A DNA stretch of 64,000 nucleotides from Neobacillus sp. PS3-34 (GCF_030915465.1 NZ_CP133267.1:2634501-2698500); one strand, 5' to 3'. Numbered from the stretch's first letter, positions 19,194 through 29,458 are shown. Made by a program: numbers and translations. Notes: generated by a model not told the origin, from the sequence alone.

Positions 19194-19982
19194 TTAAATC
19201 TTCACGGGTATCGGTACCCTTTTTTCGAACTTGTAAATATAGTTAAATCCACATTGTTCTGCTAGAGAATAGGCTTCTTGAAGATTGGCTCCGACAGTGT
19301 CTGCCTTGTGAGAGTCAGATCCAATCGTTAAGATTTCTCCGCCTAACTCTTTATAAAGCTGGACGATATTCATTGCTGGCAATGACTGTTTGAAAGCTGC
19401 TCTGAGACCGGAGGTATTGATTTCGATTCCGATATTCCGTTCAATCGCTTTTTTTAATATTTGTTGTATCAATTCCTGATATTCACCAAATTGATAGATT
19501 CCATGATCTTTAAAGGCATAGCGCTTCATTAAATCTAAGTGGGCAATGACATCTATATCAGCCGTAGACACCATTTTATAGAGCTCTTCAAAATAAAGCT
19601 GATAGGCATGGTGCTGATGATCTTTGAGGACAAGCCGAAGCTTTTGGTTGTTAATATTATGGACTGAGCCTAAAATGAAATCTAAGTTTAGTGGCTCAAG
19701 GGTTTCCTTATATTTTTCTAATGAAATATGAGGCTCACAAAGTTCAATCCCAGCCTTGATCGTTAAGCGGTGCTGAAATTTTTCCTGGCAATCCTTTATT
19801 TCCTGTAGGTACTTTGAAAAATCCATGTGCCCATAGGTTGGCGCAAGTGGATTCACCGAGAAATGCTCGGTAAAGCAAATCTCTTTAATATTATTTTCGA
19901 TTGCTTTTATACATACTTCTTCCATTAAGGCTTTGGAGTCAAATGAATGGTTGGAATGGTGATGGTAATCCATTAAATACAT
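19194..19982 (-). CDS. PHP-domain phosphoesterase, histidinol-phosphatase (HisK/HisJ) like
   Basis: ATG at 19982 has AGGGGAAT upstream and starts directly with the PHP motif: MDYHHHSNHSFDSK. Further metal ligands are ICFTEHFS, IKAGIELCEP, FILGSVHNI, VIAHLDLMKRYA, GIEINTSGLR and TIGSDSHKADTVG, so all PHP motifs are present. Length 262 fits the HisK type (about 268). These enzymes use two or three metals to hydrolyse phosphate esters; L-histidinol phosphate is the usual annotated substrate, but no his genes are nearby. The long frame extends to 20084 without a better start. Confidence 0.8.
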   Translation of the reverse strand: MYLMDYHHHSNHSFDSKALMEEVCIKAIENNIKEICFTEHFSVNPLAPTYGHMDFSKYLQEIKDCQEKFQHRLTIKAGIELCEPHISLEKYKETLEPLNLDFILGSVHNINNQKLRLVLKDHQHHAYQLYFEELYKMVSTADIDVIAHLDLMKRYAFKDHGIYQFGEYQELIQQILKKAIERNIGIEINTSGLRAAFKQSLPAMNIVQLYKELGGEILTIGSDSHKADTVGANLQEAYSLAEQCGFNYIYKFEKRVPIPVKI

Positions 19983-20131
19983 AATCAATTCCCCTAATAA
20001 ATTGGTATGTCTAACTATATAGTAATTCTTTTCAAACTGTCTATTTAAACGAACTGGGCTTGTCCAAGGCGGAGCTCGGCACAATTTTGTCAGTCTATTC
20101 TGACATCATTTGTTCCCAATCAGCCACCACT

Positions 20132-20147
20132 ATGAAAACGCTTTATT
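20132..20147 (+). promoter_or_regulatory. Possible CcpA (cre) site upstream of the PTS operon
   Basis: ATGAAAACGCTTTATT resembles the cre consensus WTGNAANCGNWWNCA in its left half and central CG; the right half lacks the CA. It is 28 nt upstream of the regulator gene, a sensible place for catabolite repression of a PTS operon. Weak match. Confidence 0.35.
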
Positions 20148-20174
20148 ATATATTGAAACTAGGAGGTTAAGCGA

Positions 20175-22238
20175 ATGATGATTGAGAAACGACCGGCACT
20201 ATTGCTGAATTATCTTTTGAACATGAAGCATTCGACCATGAACCAGGTTATGGATCATACGCAATTAACCAAGCGGCAAATTTCCTACGACTTCGAGAAG
20301 GTCAATCATTGGTTGAAAGAGAGATCTCTCCCTCCTATTCAATACAAAGGAAACCAATACATCCTCATGCCAGACGATGTGGTGGACTATTTTCGGAAAC
20401 AGAAAAACTCAAACCAGGATCGTGACTTTAATTTAACAGAAGAGGAACGCTTGATTTTTATCTATCTCTATCTGTTCATCCGCCACGAGCCGATCTCCTC
20501 CGTCCATTTAACACAGCTTTTGCAGGTTAGTAAAAACACGGTGATTTCTGATGTTAAAAAGGCGAATGAAATGAATAGCGCGCTCCTTGTGGAAATCCGT
20601 TATACGAGGCAGCAGGGCTATCATCTAAAAGGGACTGAGTTTGATAAGAGAGTCCTTGTGATGCAGCATTTAGCCCAACTGTTGCAGATGCCGTATGGCG
20701 AAAAATTGATCCGTTACTTATTAAAAGAAGGAAATGAACACAATCCTTTCGAGTCTATTCACGATACCCTTAACCAAATTAAAAAGCTGTTTGGTCTTCA
20801 TTTTGTAGAGGAACGCTTAAAACAGTTTGCTTATTTTCTCACCTTCTATTTTTACCGTCAAAAGGAAGGAAAGTTTGTCCGGTTCCATTCCGATGAAATG
20901 GAGCTATTAAACCAGGATCCGATGAGAAAAGTGGCGGAAAAGCTGCTGCAGCTGCTTCAATTTAAGACAGAGGAAACGGAGCTCTGTTATTTCACGATCC
21001 AATTACTGGGCTTGTCATTAGGAGACGGAGCCGTGCAGGATGGGGACCGCGACTTACTATTTAAGCTTTGTGAACAGCTTGTATTTGATTTCGAATCGAA
21101 GGCCTGCATTGTTTTTGAGAAAAAGGATGAAGTCATCAAAACACTTTATCAGCATCTAAAGCCTGCTTACTTTCGAATGAAATACCGCATTCCCATTACC
21201 AACCCACTTCTTGATCAAATTAAAATTGAGCATAAAGAGCTTTTTATGATTGTAAAAGAGATGCTCCTGCCCATTGGAACCCTATTAAGCATCACGATTC
21301 CTGAAGAAGAGATTGGTTTCATCACGATTCATTTTGGTGCACTGTTAGAAAAACCAAAGCTAGCGATGCCGAAAAAGAAACGAGCGGTTGTCGTATGCCC
21401 AAGCGGAATTAGTTCTTCCCTGATGGTGAAGCATCAGCTCGAATCACTTTTCTCGGAAATCACGGTGGAAAAAACGTTATCGCTGCAGGAATTTCAAGAA
21501 GAAGGAACCAATACGTATGATCTTGTCTTTTCGACTGTTGCAGTAGAGACCGAGCTGCCCTGCTTTCAGGTAAAACCCATTATGACACCGATTGAAAAGA
21601 ACAGCTTGGTCACAGAAGTTTATCAGCACCTTTTTGGCATTCAATACCATGAACTCTCAGTCAGAGAGCTGCTTCATACGATTGAAAAGTATGCCAATAT
21701 TGTCGATGAAAATGGGTTGAAGAAAGCATTAAATCAAATTACTTTTCATAAAAAAGTTGTTACATATAGGGGGAACCAGCCAGTGCTACAGGAATTGTTA
21801 ACAGATGAAACGATACAAATTGTGGAACAGTTATCGGATTGGGAAGAGGCTGTAAAGGTGGCGGCCAGTCCTTTACTCGAGAAAGGAATCATTCAGGCTT
21901 CTTACATTGAAGCGATGATTGAGAATGTAAAAACTTTAGGTCCGTATGTCGTCATCGGTCCGGAGGTTGCCATCCCACATGCGCGTCCCGAAAATGGCGT
22001 CAATCAAGTTGGGATGAGCTTTTTAAAGCTAAATCAGCCCGTTCATTTTTTAAATGACGAAAAGTATCCCGTCCGTTTGCTGTTTTGCATTGCGGCCATC
22101 GATAATAAAACCCATCTAAAAGCATTGTCCCAGCTGACCAGGCTGCTTAGCGAAAAGGACAATATTGATTTACTAAAAGATAATGATTCAACAGAGGATA
22201 TCTCTGAATTATTTAAGCAATATTCGGAAGTCAATTAA
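20175..22238 (+). CDS. BglG/MtlR-type transcriptional regulator with PRD, EIIB and EIIA domains
   Basis: 687 residues, ATG 8 nt after AGGAGG. Order: HTH (about 5-60), a second HTH (about 85-150), PRD1 (about 170-290), PRD2 (about 300-395, with H327 and H386 as likely phosphorylation sites), an EIIB-like domain with C408 (VVVCPSGISSSLM) and an EIIA type-2 domain (about 540-685) with H602 (AIPHARPENGV). Such proteins activate PTS operons and are switched by phosphorylation from HPr and the cognate EIIB. It starts an operon with an ascorbate-type EIIB and EIIC and a transketolase. No separate EIIA gene is present, so its own EIIA domain might feed the transporter; that is inference. Confidence 0.85.
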   Translation: MMIEKRPALLLNYLLNMKHSTMNQVMDHTQLTKRQISYDFEKVNHWLKERSLPPIQYKGNQYILMPDDVVDYFRKQKNSNQDRDFNLTEEERLIFIYLYLFIRHEPISSVHLTQLLQVSKNTVISDVKKANEMNSALLVEIRYTRQQGYHLKGTEFDKRVLVMQHLAQLLQMPYGEKLIRYLLKEGNEHNPFESIHDTLNQIKKLFGLHFVEERLKQFAYFLTFYFYRQKEGKFVRFHSDEMELLNQDPMRKVAEKLLQLLQFKTEETELCYFTIQLLGLSLGDGAVQDGDRDLLFKLCEQLVFDFESKACIVFEKKDEVIKTLYQHLKPAYFRMKYRIPITNPLLDQIKIEHKELFMIVKEMLLPIGTLLSITIPEEEIGFITIHFGALLEKPKLAMPKKKRAVVVCPSGISSSLMVKHQLESLFSEITVEKTLSLQEFQEEGTNTYDLVFSTVAVETELPCFQVKPIMTPIEKNSLVTEVYQHLFGIQYHELSVRELLHTIEKYANIVDENGLKKALNQITFHKKVVTYRGNQPVLQELLTDETIQIVEQLSDWEEAVKVAASPLLEKGIIQASYIEAMIENVKTLGPYVVIGPEVAIPHARPENGVNQVGMSFLKLNQPVHFLNDEKYPVRLLFCIAAIDNKTHLKALSQLTRLLSEKDNIDLLKDNDSTEDISELFKQYSEVN

Positions 22239-22313
22239 GGCAGCAGCTAGTAGATTACTTACTTCATATATCGAAAAATTTTTAAAAAATATGACCATTT
22301 GGAGGAATTATTC

Positions 22314-22595
22314 ATGAAAATCTTAGCAGTGTGCGGTTCAGGGTTAGGAAGCAGCTTTATGCTTGAAATGAACATCCAACAAATTTTGAATGAGCTAGGT
22401 GTAAAGGGAGTTGAGGTGGAGCATTCCGATCTTAGCTCGGCAACTCCGGATGCGGCCGATATTTTTATTGCAGCAAAGGATATTGCCGAAGGGATGGGGC
22501 ATTTAGGTGAGGTTGTCGTCATCGACAGTATCATTGATATGGATGGCCTTCGCTCTAAACTGGAGGAAGTGCTTAAACAGAAAGGCCTTCTCTAA
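22314..22595 (+). CDS. ulaB: PTS ascorbate-type EIIB component
   Basis: ATG at 22314 follows GGAGG (GGAGGAATTATTC) and gives MKILAVCGSGLGSSFMLEMN, 93 residues. The phosphorylated cysteine is in VCGSGLGSS (Cys7), the P-loop-like motif of the UlaB/GatB family. The frame opens at a TTG at 22299, which would include the ribosome binding site and is rejected. It accepts phosphate from an EIIA-type domain and passes it to sugar entering through the EIIC encoded next. The substrate could be ascorbate or another sugar acid or pentitol; the gene symbol reflects family, not proven substrate. Confidence 0.8.
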   Translation: MKILAVCGSGLGSSFMLEMNIQQILNELGVKGVEVEHSDLSSATPDAADIFIAAKDIAEGMGHLGEVVVIDSIIDMDGLRSKLEEVLKQKGLL

Positions 22596-22648
22596 TTCTT
22601 GGATTCTAGGAATCATTTATATTTTTATATTAATAGGGGGTAGTTTGC

Positions 22649-24024
22649 ATGGGCGAAAGAATTCTTAAATTGGTTATGGATATTTTGAGCCAGCCAGCCG
22701 TTTTGGTTGCATTAATATCATTAATCGGGCTTATTATTCAGAAAAAGCCAACAAGCGATATCGTTAAAGGCACCACCAAGACCTTCTTAGGCTTTATCGT
22801 CATTTCTGCCGGCGCCGGAGTTATCGTCAATTCACTTGATCCATTCGGAAAAATGTTTCAGCATGCTTTTCATGTAACGGGTGTTGTTCCGAATAACGAG
22901 GCAATTGTTGCCATGGCGTTATCTAAATATGGATCGACTACTGCCTATATCATGTTTTTTGGAATGTTAGCTAATATCTTGATTGCACGCTTTACGAGAT
23001 TAAAATATATCTTTTTAACTGGTCATCATACCTTATATATGGCTTGTATGCTTGCTGTTATCTTAGTTGTTTCAGGATTAAAAGGAGTTCCGCTTGTGAT
23101 TGTTGGCTCCCTTGCTTTAGGTTTAATCATGGCTATTTTCCCTGCTATCAGCCAGCCGTTTATGAGAAAAATCACTGGAACTGATGCAGTTGGATTTGGG
23201 CATTTTTCAAGCTTAGGCTATGTCCTATCTGGTCTCGTTGGAAAAGTGGTTGGAAAGGGTTCTCGCTCTACAGAAGAAATTAATTTTCCAAAGGGCTTAG
23301 GCTTTTTACGAGACAGCTCTGTAACGATTGCGTTAACGATGACGGTTCTGTATGTAGTGATTGCTCTGTTTGCCTGCCTTCTTATATTGAAAAAGAACTA
23401 AGCGGCGGAACTGATTATCTCGTATTCGCCCTTATCCAAGCCGTGACATTTGCAGCAGGGGTTTTCATTATCCTATCAGGTGTTCGTCTTGTGTTAGCTG
23501 AAATTGTTCCTGCATTCAAAGGGATTTCAACGAAGCTTGTTCCAAACTCCAAGCCAGCGCTTGACTGCCCAATTGTTTTCCCATATGCACCAAATGCGGT
23601 GTTGATCGGATTCTTCTGCAGCTTCCTTGGCGGTATTGTCGGAATGGTTATCCTTGGTTTTACAGGGTCCGTTATTATTTTACCTGGTGTTGTTCCGCAT
23701 TTCTTTACAGGTGCAACGGCAGGAGTATTCGGTAACTCAACAGGGGGTATCCGTGGCGCCACCATTGGATCTTTTGCAAACGGTTTATTAATTACCTTCC
23801 TTCCAGTCTTCTTAATGCCGGTTCTAGGAAACTTAGGATTTGCCAGTACGACATTCTCAGATGCTGACTTTGGTGCATCAGGAATCATCCTTGGTAACAT
23901 CGCCAAGTCGTTTGGAGCTGCTGGTGTGACCATTACGATTGTTGGCTTGGTCTTACTTGCTGTCGTATTCGGTTTTTTCAAAAAGAACAAAGCGAATGAT
24001 GCATCAGCTAAGGTTGGGGCTTAA
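22649..24024 (+). pseudogene. ulaA: PTS ascorbate-type EIIC permease (UlaA/SgaT), frameshifted
   Basis: ATG (preceded by AGGGGG) opens a frame to 23401 with the N-terminal half: ILSQPAVLVALISLIGLIIQ, TFLGFIVISAGAGVIVNSLD and about five helices. The next frame carries the C-terminal half from YIEKELSGGTDYLVFALIQA to 24024 (VGA end), including PYAPNAVLIGFF and TGATAGVFGNSTGG, the conserved substrate-site loops. The shift lies at about 23371-23384; one added C in TGCCTTC gives a continuous reading through FACPSYIEKELSGG. The restored protein of about 458 residues has the normal family length. Confidence 0.85.
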
Positions 24025-24040
24025 TTCATAAGTAAGTTAG

Positions 24041-24085
24041 GCATGGCACGCTAAGAGAGCAGCGCTGGTGCTTAGCGTGCCATGC
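24041..24085 (+). promoter_or_regulatory. Intercistronic 15-bp perfect stem-loop
   Basis: GCATGGCACGCTAAG (24041-24055) pairs perfectly with CTTAGCGTGCCATGC (24071-24085) across a 15-nt loop. No T-run follows; the next feature is the GAGGGGG ribosome binding site of the transketolase gene. It may stabilise or process the operon mRNA or attenuate the downstream genes rather than terminate. Confidence 0.6.
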
Positions 24086-24106
24086 TAAACCTGAGGGGGA
24101 ATTTTA

Positions 24107-24957
24107 ATGGGTGTTAATTTCAAGAATCTCGAAACACTTCGTGATGAAATTCGATTATTAACATTAAAGGAGCTGCATCATTTAGGCTTTGGCCATTACG
24201 GCGGCAGCTTATCCATCATTGAAGCACTAGCGGTGTTATACGGTGAAGTAATGAACATAGATCCTGAAAATCCACAATGGGAAGATCGGGATTATTTTAT
24301 TTTATCAAAAGGACATGGATGCCTTTCCCTTTATGTAACGTTGTCCTTAAAAGGTTTTTTCCCTGAAGAAGTCCTCTATACATTAAACCAAAATGGAACG
24401 ACCCTTCCATCCCATCCTGATCGTAATTTAACACCTGGAGTCGATATGACAACAGGGTCTCTGGCGAAGGAATATCGGCAGCTGTTGGTGTAGCATTGTC
24501 ACATAAGCTATCAGATAAGAAGAATTTTACATATAGCATTGTGGGGGATGGGGAATTAAATGAAGGCCAATGCTGGGAGGCCTTCCAATTTGCCGCCCAT
24601 CACAAACTAAATCATCTCTTCGTATTCGTGGATGATAATAAGAAGCAACTAGACGGCCCAACTAAGGAGATTATTGACCCGCTTGATTTTGAAGAGAAGT
24701 TTAATGCCTTTGGTTTTTATACAGCAAAAGTAAACGGCAGCTCATTAGAGGAAATTTATGAAGCGATTGAAAAGGGAAAGGCACAAACTGATAAACCTAT
24801 CGCGATTATTTTAGATACGGTCAAGGGTCAAGGTGTTCCATATTTAGAGGAAAAGGCTGATAACCATCATATTCGTCCAAGTGAAGCGGATGAAAAAGCA
24901 ATACTAGCAACCATTGCCCAATTGGAAACCAAACTTGGAAAGGCTGTGAACATATGA
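24107..24957 (+). pseudogene. Transketolase N-terminal (TPP-binding) subunit, frameshifted
   Basis: Frame one (to 24493) has the substrate and TPP region: LHHLGFGHYGGSLSIIEALA, YFILSKGHGCLSLY, LPSHPDRNLTPGVDMTTGSL. Frame two (to 24957) has the TPP/metal motif VGDGELNEGQCWEAFQFAAH, with FVDDNKKQLDGPT. They join if one G is added in CTGGCGAAGG (about 24469-24478), giving GSLGEGISAAVGVALSHKL as in the family. The restored 283-residue protein is a standard split-type transketolase alpha subunit. Its last codons overlap the beta-subunit start (24954). In a PTS operon it would convert pentose or ketose phosphates from the imported sugar. Confidence 0.85.
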
Positions 24958-25917
24958 TTCAAACATCCTCCCAACCGTATGAATTAGAAAAAGTGGAAAT
25001 GCGCCAAGTGTATGCAAGTACTCTGCTTGATTTGGCCAAAAACAATCCGAATGTGGTTGCCTTAGAAGCCGATTTAATGAGCTCCATTTCCACAAATAAG
25101 ATTATGAATCAAATCCCAAAGCAAATGATTAACTGCGGTATCATGGAAGCGAATATGATGGGGGTGGCTGCGCATGGCGCTCACCGGTAAAATCCCATAC
25201 CTGCACACATTTGCTCAATTTGCCACACGCCGTGCTTTCGATCAGCTGTTTGTTTCAGGTGCATATGCCAGGCTGAATATAAAAATACTAGGTTCTGACT
25301 CTGGCGTCACAGCCGAGCATAACGGCGGCACCCATATGGCTTTTGAAGATTTAGGTCTTGTTCGCCTCATACCAAATGCACATGTCTTTGAAGTGAGCGA
25401 TTCTACCATGCTTAGCTATTTGCTTCGCAAGGTTGAAAAAGAGTATGGCATCCACTACATTCGGACGATCCGTAAAAATGCGGTTAAGATCTATGATGAA
25501 GGCGAAGTTTTTGAATCGGGTAAAGGCAAGGTTCTTCGCGAAGGAGGCGATGTGACCATCATCGCGAGCGGCATCATGGTTGCAGAAGCATTACGGGCAG
25601 CAGACCTCCTCCAGAATCAAGGAGTACAAGCAACTGTCATCGATATGTACTCCATTAAACCGATTGATAAAGACCTCATCGTGAAGTATGCCAAACAAAC
25701 CAAAGCGGTTGTTACAGCAGAAAACCATAATGTAATCGGTGGACTAGGAAGTGCCGTAGCAGAGGTGTTAAGTGAGCATTGTCCGACGCGGATGAAACGA
25801 ATTGGTGTCAAAGAACAATTTGGCCAGGTAGGAAAAGTAGAATACTTAAAAGAGTTTTATCAGCTAACCGCAAAGGATATTGTTGGTGCGGTGGAGGAAG
25901 TATTAGTACTTCGTTAG
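24954..25917 (+). pseudogene. Transketolase C-terminal subunit, frameshifted
   Basis: Starts ATG ATT inside the previous stop (ATGA overlap, translational coupling). Frame one to 25190 carries VEMRQVYASTLLDLA and the start of the pyrimidine-binding domain; frame two from about 25174 carries ALTGKIPYLHTFAQFATRRA, GVTAEHNGGTHMAFEDLG and the C-terminal domain ending EEVLVLR. The expected join GVAAGMALTGKIP needs GG added at GCTGCGCATGGCG (about 25168-25180), that is GCGGGCATG. The restored product is about 321 residues. Together with the 24107 gene it makes a heterodimer-type transketolase. Confidence 0.85.
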
Positions 25918-25993
25918 TGGGGGTCAGACCCCCACTCGTTTAAAGAGTTAAAGTGACAGGCACCTTCCAGAAACTTGGAAGGTGCCTGTCACT
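25918..25993. repeat. Dispersed-repeat modules: GGGGTCAGACCCC palindrome and hairpin
   Basis: GGGGGTCAGACCCCC at 25919-25933, a CGTTTAAAGAG spacer, then the AGTGACAGGCACC hairpin (25952-25993) followed by a T7 run. It directly follows the operon stop and is the likely terminator. Confidence 0.85.
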
Positions 25994-26201
25994 TTTTTTG
26001 GTAATTTAATAAAATTTTAATATCATGTTCATTTCTCTGAATGGTTTTCCGTGTAATATATTTTTTATGTTCTGAAGCAGTGGTAATTGTACAAATGTTC
26101 CATTTTCCATAAATCCGTTTGTTGAACGACTCACAGACGGGATTATACAAAAAGCCCAACTCAGAATAATAGATTTTTAAAATCATTTCTTTTGCATCCA
26201 A
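25989..26201 (-). CDS. Doubtful small ORF, 70 aa
   Basis: An open minus-strand frame (MDAKEMILKIYYSELGF...) with two cysteines and a basic C-terminal half. No ribosome binding site precedes the ATG, and the frame ends in the dispersed-repeat hairpin. The composition is protein-like (KNICTITT-type strands), so it may be a relic of a gene truncated by the repeat. Low confidence. Confidence 0.25.
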   Translation of the reverse strand: MDAKEMILKIYYSELGFLYNPVCESFNKRIYGKWNICTITTASEHKKYITRKTIQRNEHDIKILLNYQKK

Positions 26202-26247
26202 ATTGGTTTTTTGTGAAGGAAAGAATCATTGGAGGAAAAACGAACAT

Positions 26248-27042
26248 ATGAATAAGTCCTTATCGGCCACTCTACATCGCGCACAGCCAATGTTATCGAA
26301 AGTTCCGGAAGTTACGGTCTTTTTCTGGATCACCAAGTTGCTAACCACTGGAATGGGCGAGGTGTTTTCTGATTACCTTGTCAACCACATGAATCCGATC
26401 ATTGCAGTCGCTCTTGGATTAGTTGGTTTAGTAGCTTCTTTGGTACTGCAGTTCTTAGTCCGAAGATATGTGACATGGATTTACTGGCTCGTTGTCGTAA
26501 TGGTCAGTATCTTTGGAACGATGGCTGCTGATTTTGTGCATGTGGTGCTGGGAATCCCTCACATTGTAACAACCGTATTTTTTGCAGCGGCGCTGGCGGT
26601 TATCTTTGTCATCTGGCGCGCGTTCGAGAAGACGTTGTCTGTCCACAGTATTTATACTACTCGTCGCGAGGTTTTTTACTGGTCCACCGTGCTGGGAACG
26701 TTCGCACTCGGTACTGCTGCTGGTGACATGACCGCGTCTACGATGCACTTAGGTTATTTTTCCTCGGGGATCCTGTTTGCCGTCTTACTTGCCATTCCTG
26801 CTCTAGGATACTGGCTGTTTGGTCTAAATGAGATATTTGCCTTCTGGTTCGCCTACATCATGACGCGTCCGGTAGGTGCCTCGTTTTCGGACTGGGTCTC
26901 AGCGTCTCCCAAGCACGGTGGCGTTGGGCTGGGCGAAGGTCCTGTCAGTCTTGTCATGACGATTATTATTGTTGTCCTTGTCGGTTACCTGACGATTAGC
27001 AAAAAAGATCAGGGGGTCAAGGAAGAGTCTGCCGCAGCGTAA
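26248..27042 (+). CDS. COG4705-type integral membrane protein with fourfold repeat
   Basis: ATG at 26248 follows GGAGG at 11 nt; 264 residues. Eight or so hydrophobic segments. Four of them share a pattern of aromatic residues followed by a G and then a D: FFWITKLLTTGMGEVFSDYL, YWLVVVMVSIFGTMAADFV, FYWSTVLGTFALGTAAGDMT, FWFAYIMTRPVGASFSDWV. This is the repeat of the uncharacterised COG4705 membrane-anchored family; the conserved acidic residues in the membrane suggest transport or ion binding, unproven. Codon use is more GC-rich in parts (GTGCTGGGAACG) than the neighbours, which may mean horizontal acquisition. It stands alone between two dispersed-repeat units. Confidence 0.75.
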   Translation: MNKSLSATLHRAQPMLSKVPEVTVFFWITKLLTTGMGEVFSDYLVNHMNPIIAVALGLVGLVASLVLQFLVRRYVTWIYWLVVVMVSIFGTMAADFVHVVLGIPHIVTTVFFAAALAVIFVIWRAFEKTLSVHSIYTTRREVFYWSTVLGTFALGTAAGDMTASTMHLGYFSSGILFAVLLAIPALGYWLFGLNEIFAFWFAYIMTRPVGASFSDWVSASPKHGGVGLGEGPVSLVMTIIIVVLVGYLTISKKDQGVKEESAAA

Positions 27043-27125
27043 GGGGGGTCAGACCCCCGCTCGTTTAAAGAGGTAATAAGTAAAAGTGACAGGCACCTTC
27101 CAGGAATCTGGAAGGTGCCTGTCAC
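27043..27125. repeat. Dispersed-repeat modules after the COG4705 gene
   Basis: GGGGGGTCAGACCCCCGCTC then CGTTTAAAGAGG and the AGTGACAGGCACC hairpin (27085-27125) with a T6 run. Same order as at 25918-25993. It serves as terminator between convergent genes. Confidence 0.85.
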
Positions 27126-27176
27126 TTTTTTATAATCCAGGTCTCCATCTTCTAAAAGGTGGGGATTATTTGACGC

Positions 27177-29284
27177 TTACGTATCATTGTTCTCAATGAG
27201 GGGAGATTTTTTGCCAGAATACAGTACCCACAGCTCGTGGAGTGCTCGGGTGCAGCCAACGTATAACAGCTTTGCATCCTGCTTGGTTGTTCCGTAATGC
27301 TTTTCATCTACATCGATAAGAAGTACAGAGTCAAATTCAAGTCCTTTCGCCAGGTAGACAGGAACGACTGAAATGCCGCCTTCGTATTTGCGCTGCTTTG
27401 CATGAATAAAGGTTGTGGATAGTCCTGCTTCTAACAGAGCACTATGCAGAAGTGCACATTCGTCTTCAGTGCGGCCGATAATCGCAATGGTATCCATTTT
27501 ATTTCGATGCAGCTGTTTGAGTGTTTTGATGATGGTAGGGATGCGGTTTGTATCTTCGACTTGTACCATTTTTACTTTTTCTCCACTTCGAAAAACTGGA
27601 TTAGCTAAGCTAACAGGGATATTTGCTTTCGCAATAATCTCATTTGCAAAGTGGATGATTTCCAGTGTAGAACGATAGCTTCTGTTTAACTCGTAATAGG
27701 TTACTTTATCTAGATTGAAAATCTCCAAAAATTCATCCCAGCTTTGAATCCCCTGATACTCGTGAATGGCTTGCGATAAGTCACCCAAGATGGTAAAAGA
27801 ATTTCCTTGTGTCATCTGCTTTAATAATGCGATTTGAAACGGTGAAAAATCCTGTGCTTCGTCTACGATTACGTGATGATATTTGTGCTGTGATTCGCTG
27901 CCGTACAGACGGTTGTGAATATAGACAAGTGGAGCTAAATCCTCTAGATCCATCTCTTTCTTTTTACAATTCGCTGCTGTAGCCTTCATAATGTCTGCCG
28001 GGATGCTGTCTATAAATGATGATTGCTTTGTTGGCGTGAATAGTGATTTATAGAAGGAAAGAGCAGTATGCTTTGGCCATTGCTTCATATAGGAAGTTAG
28101 ATATTGTGTTGCTTTTTTCTTATTGTCTTTTTTTATGTTAGTTTCTTCTATATTATTCAGCTTGCCATCAATCCATTTTTTTAACCGTGCCACGATGCGT
28201 TCCCTTCGTTTAGCTAGTGGATAATGCTTATATTCGAAGGTAAACCAATGATGAAGCGTTTCTTTTTCTAACAGGATCTTGTCCCATGGTTCAAAATCTT
28301 TATTAGGAACAGCCGATGCTTCATAGCTTTCGATGCATGTATCAATGTAATCCATAAAATGGGTTGAGCCCTTCCCTTTACCCGGACTATTCTCAGTCAT
28401 TTCAGGGCGATTGAAATCAGTAGTGAACCATTTTTCTAGTGTCTCTGATGGATCCTTAGCGGTTACCTCATGGTTGAGTTTAGTTAGGGCCAATCTGTAA
28501 AGGTTGTTTGCTGAATGCCTCCTACTCCCAGCTCAGGAAGTACGTTTGAAATATAATCAAGGAACATATTGTTTGGTGCAAAGATAATCATTTTTTCAGC
28601 TTGGATCGTTTCACGGTATTGATAAATTAAATATGCAAGACGATGCAGGGCAACGGTTGTTTTTCCGCTTCCGGCAACTCCCTGAATGACTAATGCAGTA
28701 TTTTGGGATGAACGAATAATATCATTTTGTTCGGATTGAATGGTTGAAACGATATCCTTTAATCGATTATCTTTGTTTTCGCTTAATCGATATAATAGAA
28801 AATCATCAGTGACAGATACATTTTGGCCGCCTTTTACATATGTATCTACAACGCGCTGGAGAATTTTCTTGCGGATTACGATATTTCGCTTGAGATATAT
28901 TAAACCTTCAATGATACCTTCATCAGATTCGTAAAAAGCGGGGTCGTCTCCTCCTGTGAATGAGTAAAACATGCTGGCAAAAGGAGCACGCCAATCAATC
29001 ACCATCGGGTGCTGAGTCGCTTGGTCAGATACGCCTATTTTTCCAATATAAATCGGCATGGATTCCTTGCCTTTTTCTTGAAAGTCCATTCTTCCAAAGT
29101 ACGGCTCATTTATCGCTGCACGAAGGTTTCTTCGATTGGTTTCTCTTATGTCTTCTAGTATCTGCTCTGTGAAATCACTCCCTGTATACACAGGCGTTCC
29201 TTCAAGTTTTGTTAATTGCCGGTCAACTTCGTCCATAATTGTGTTTAGCTGCTGAAGCTCTTCTTCATATGCTTGTGTTTCCAA
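27177..29284 (-). pseudogene. helD: HelD-like UvrD-family helicase, frameshifted
   Basis: TTG at 29284 with GGAGG 10 nt upstream. The upstream frame (to 28484) has the N-terminal coiled coil (METQAYEEELQQLNTIMDEV), IDWRAPFASMFYSF, and Walker A VIQGVAGSGKTTVALHR. The downstream frame (to 27177) has IVDEAQDFSPFQIALLKQMT, LGDLSQAIH, YELNRSYRST and YLAKGLEFDSVLLID, helicase motifs II to VI. One added G at GATTGGCCCTAAC (about 28485-28497) gives FTDWALTKLNHE without a break. The restored length (about 702) is a little shorter than B. subtilis HelD (774). HelD releases stalled RNA polymerase from nucleic acid; sequence supports family, not subtype. Confidence 0.85.
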
Positions 29285-29458
29285 TTATTCTTAACCTCCC
29301 TACATAAGTAGTTAACCGAATTTTTAGATGGAATGCCATATTATCAAAAAGATGAGGACAAGGATAAAAGCAAGGTACACAGCGTTATCTTTCTTTGTTC
29401 AGGTATTATTATTATAGTCCTAATGGTCATTTATATGGGTAACTTATTCCACCACAAT

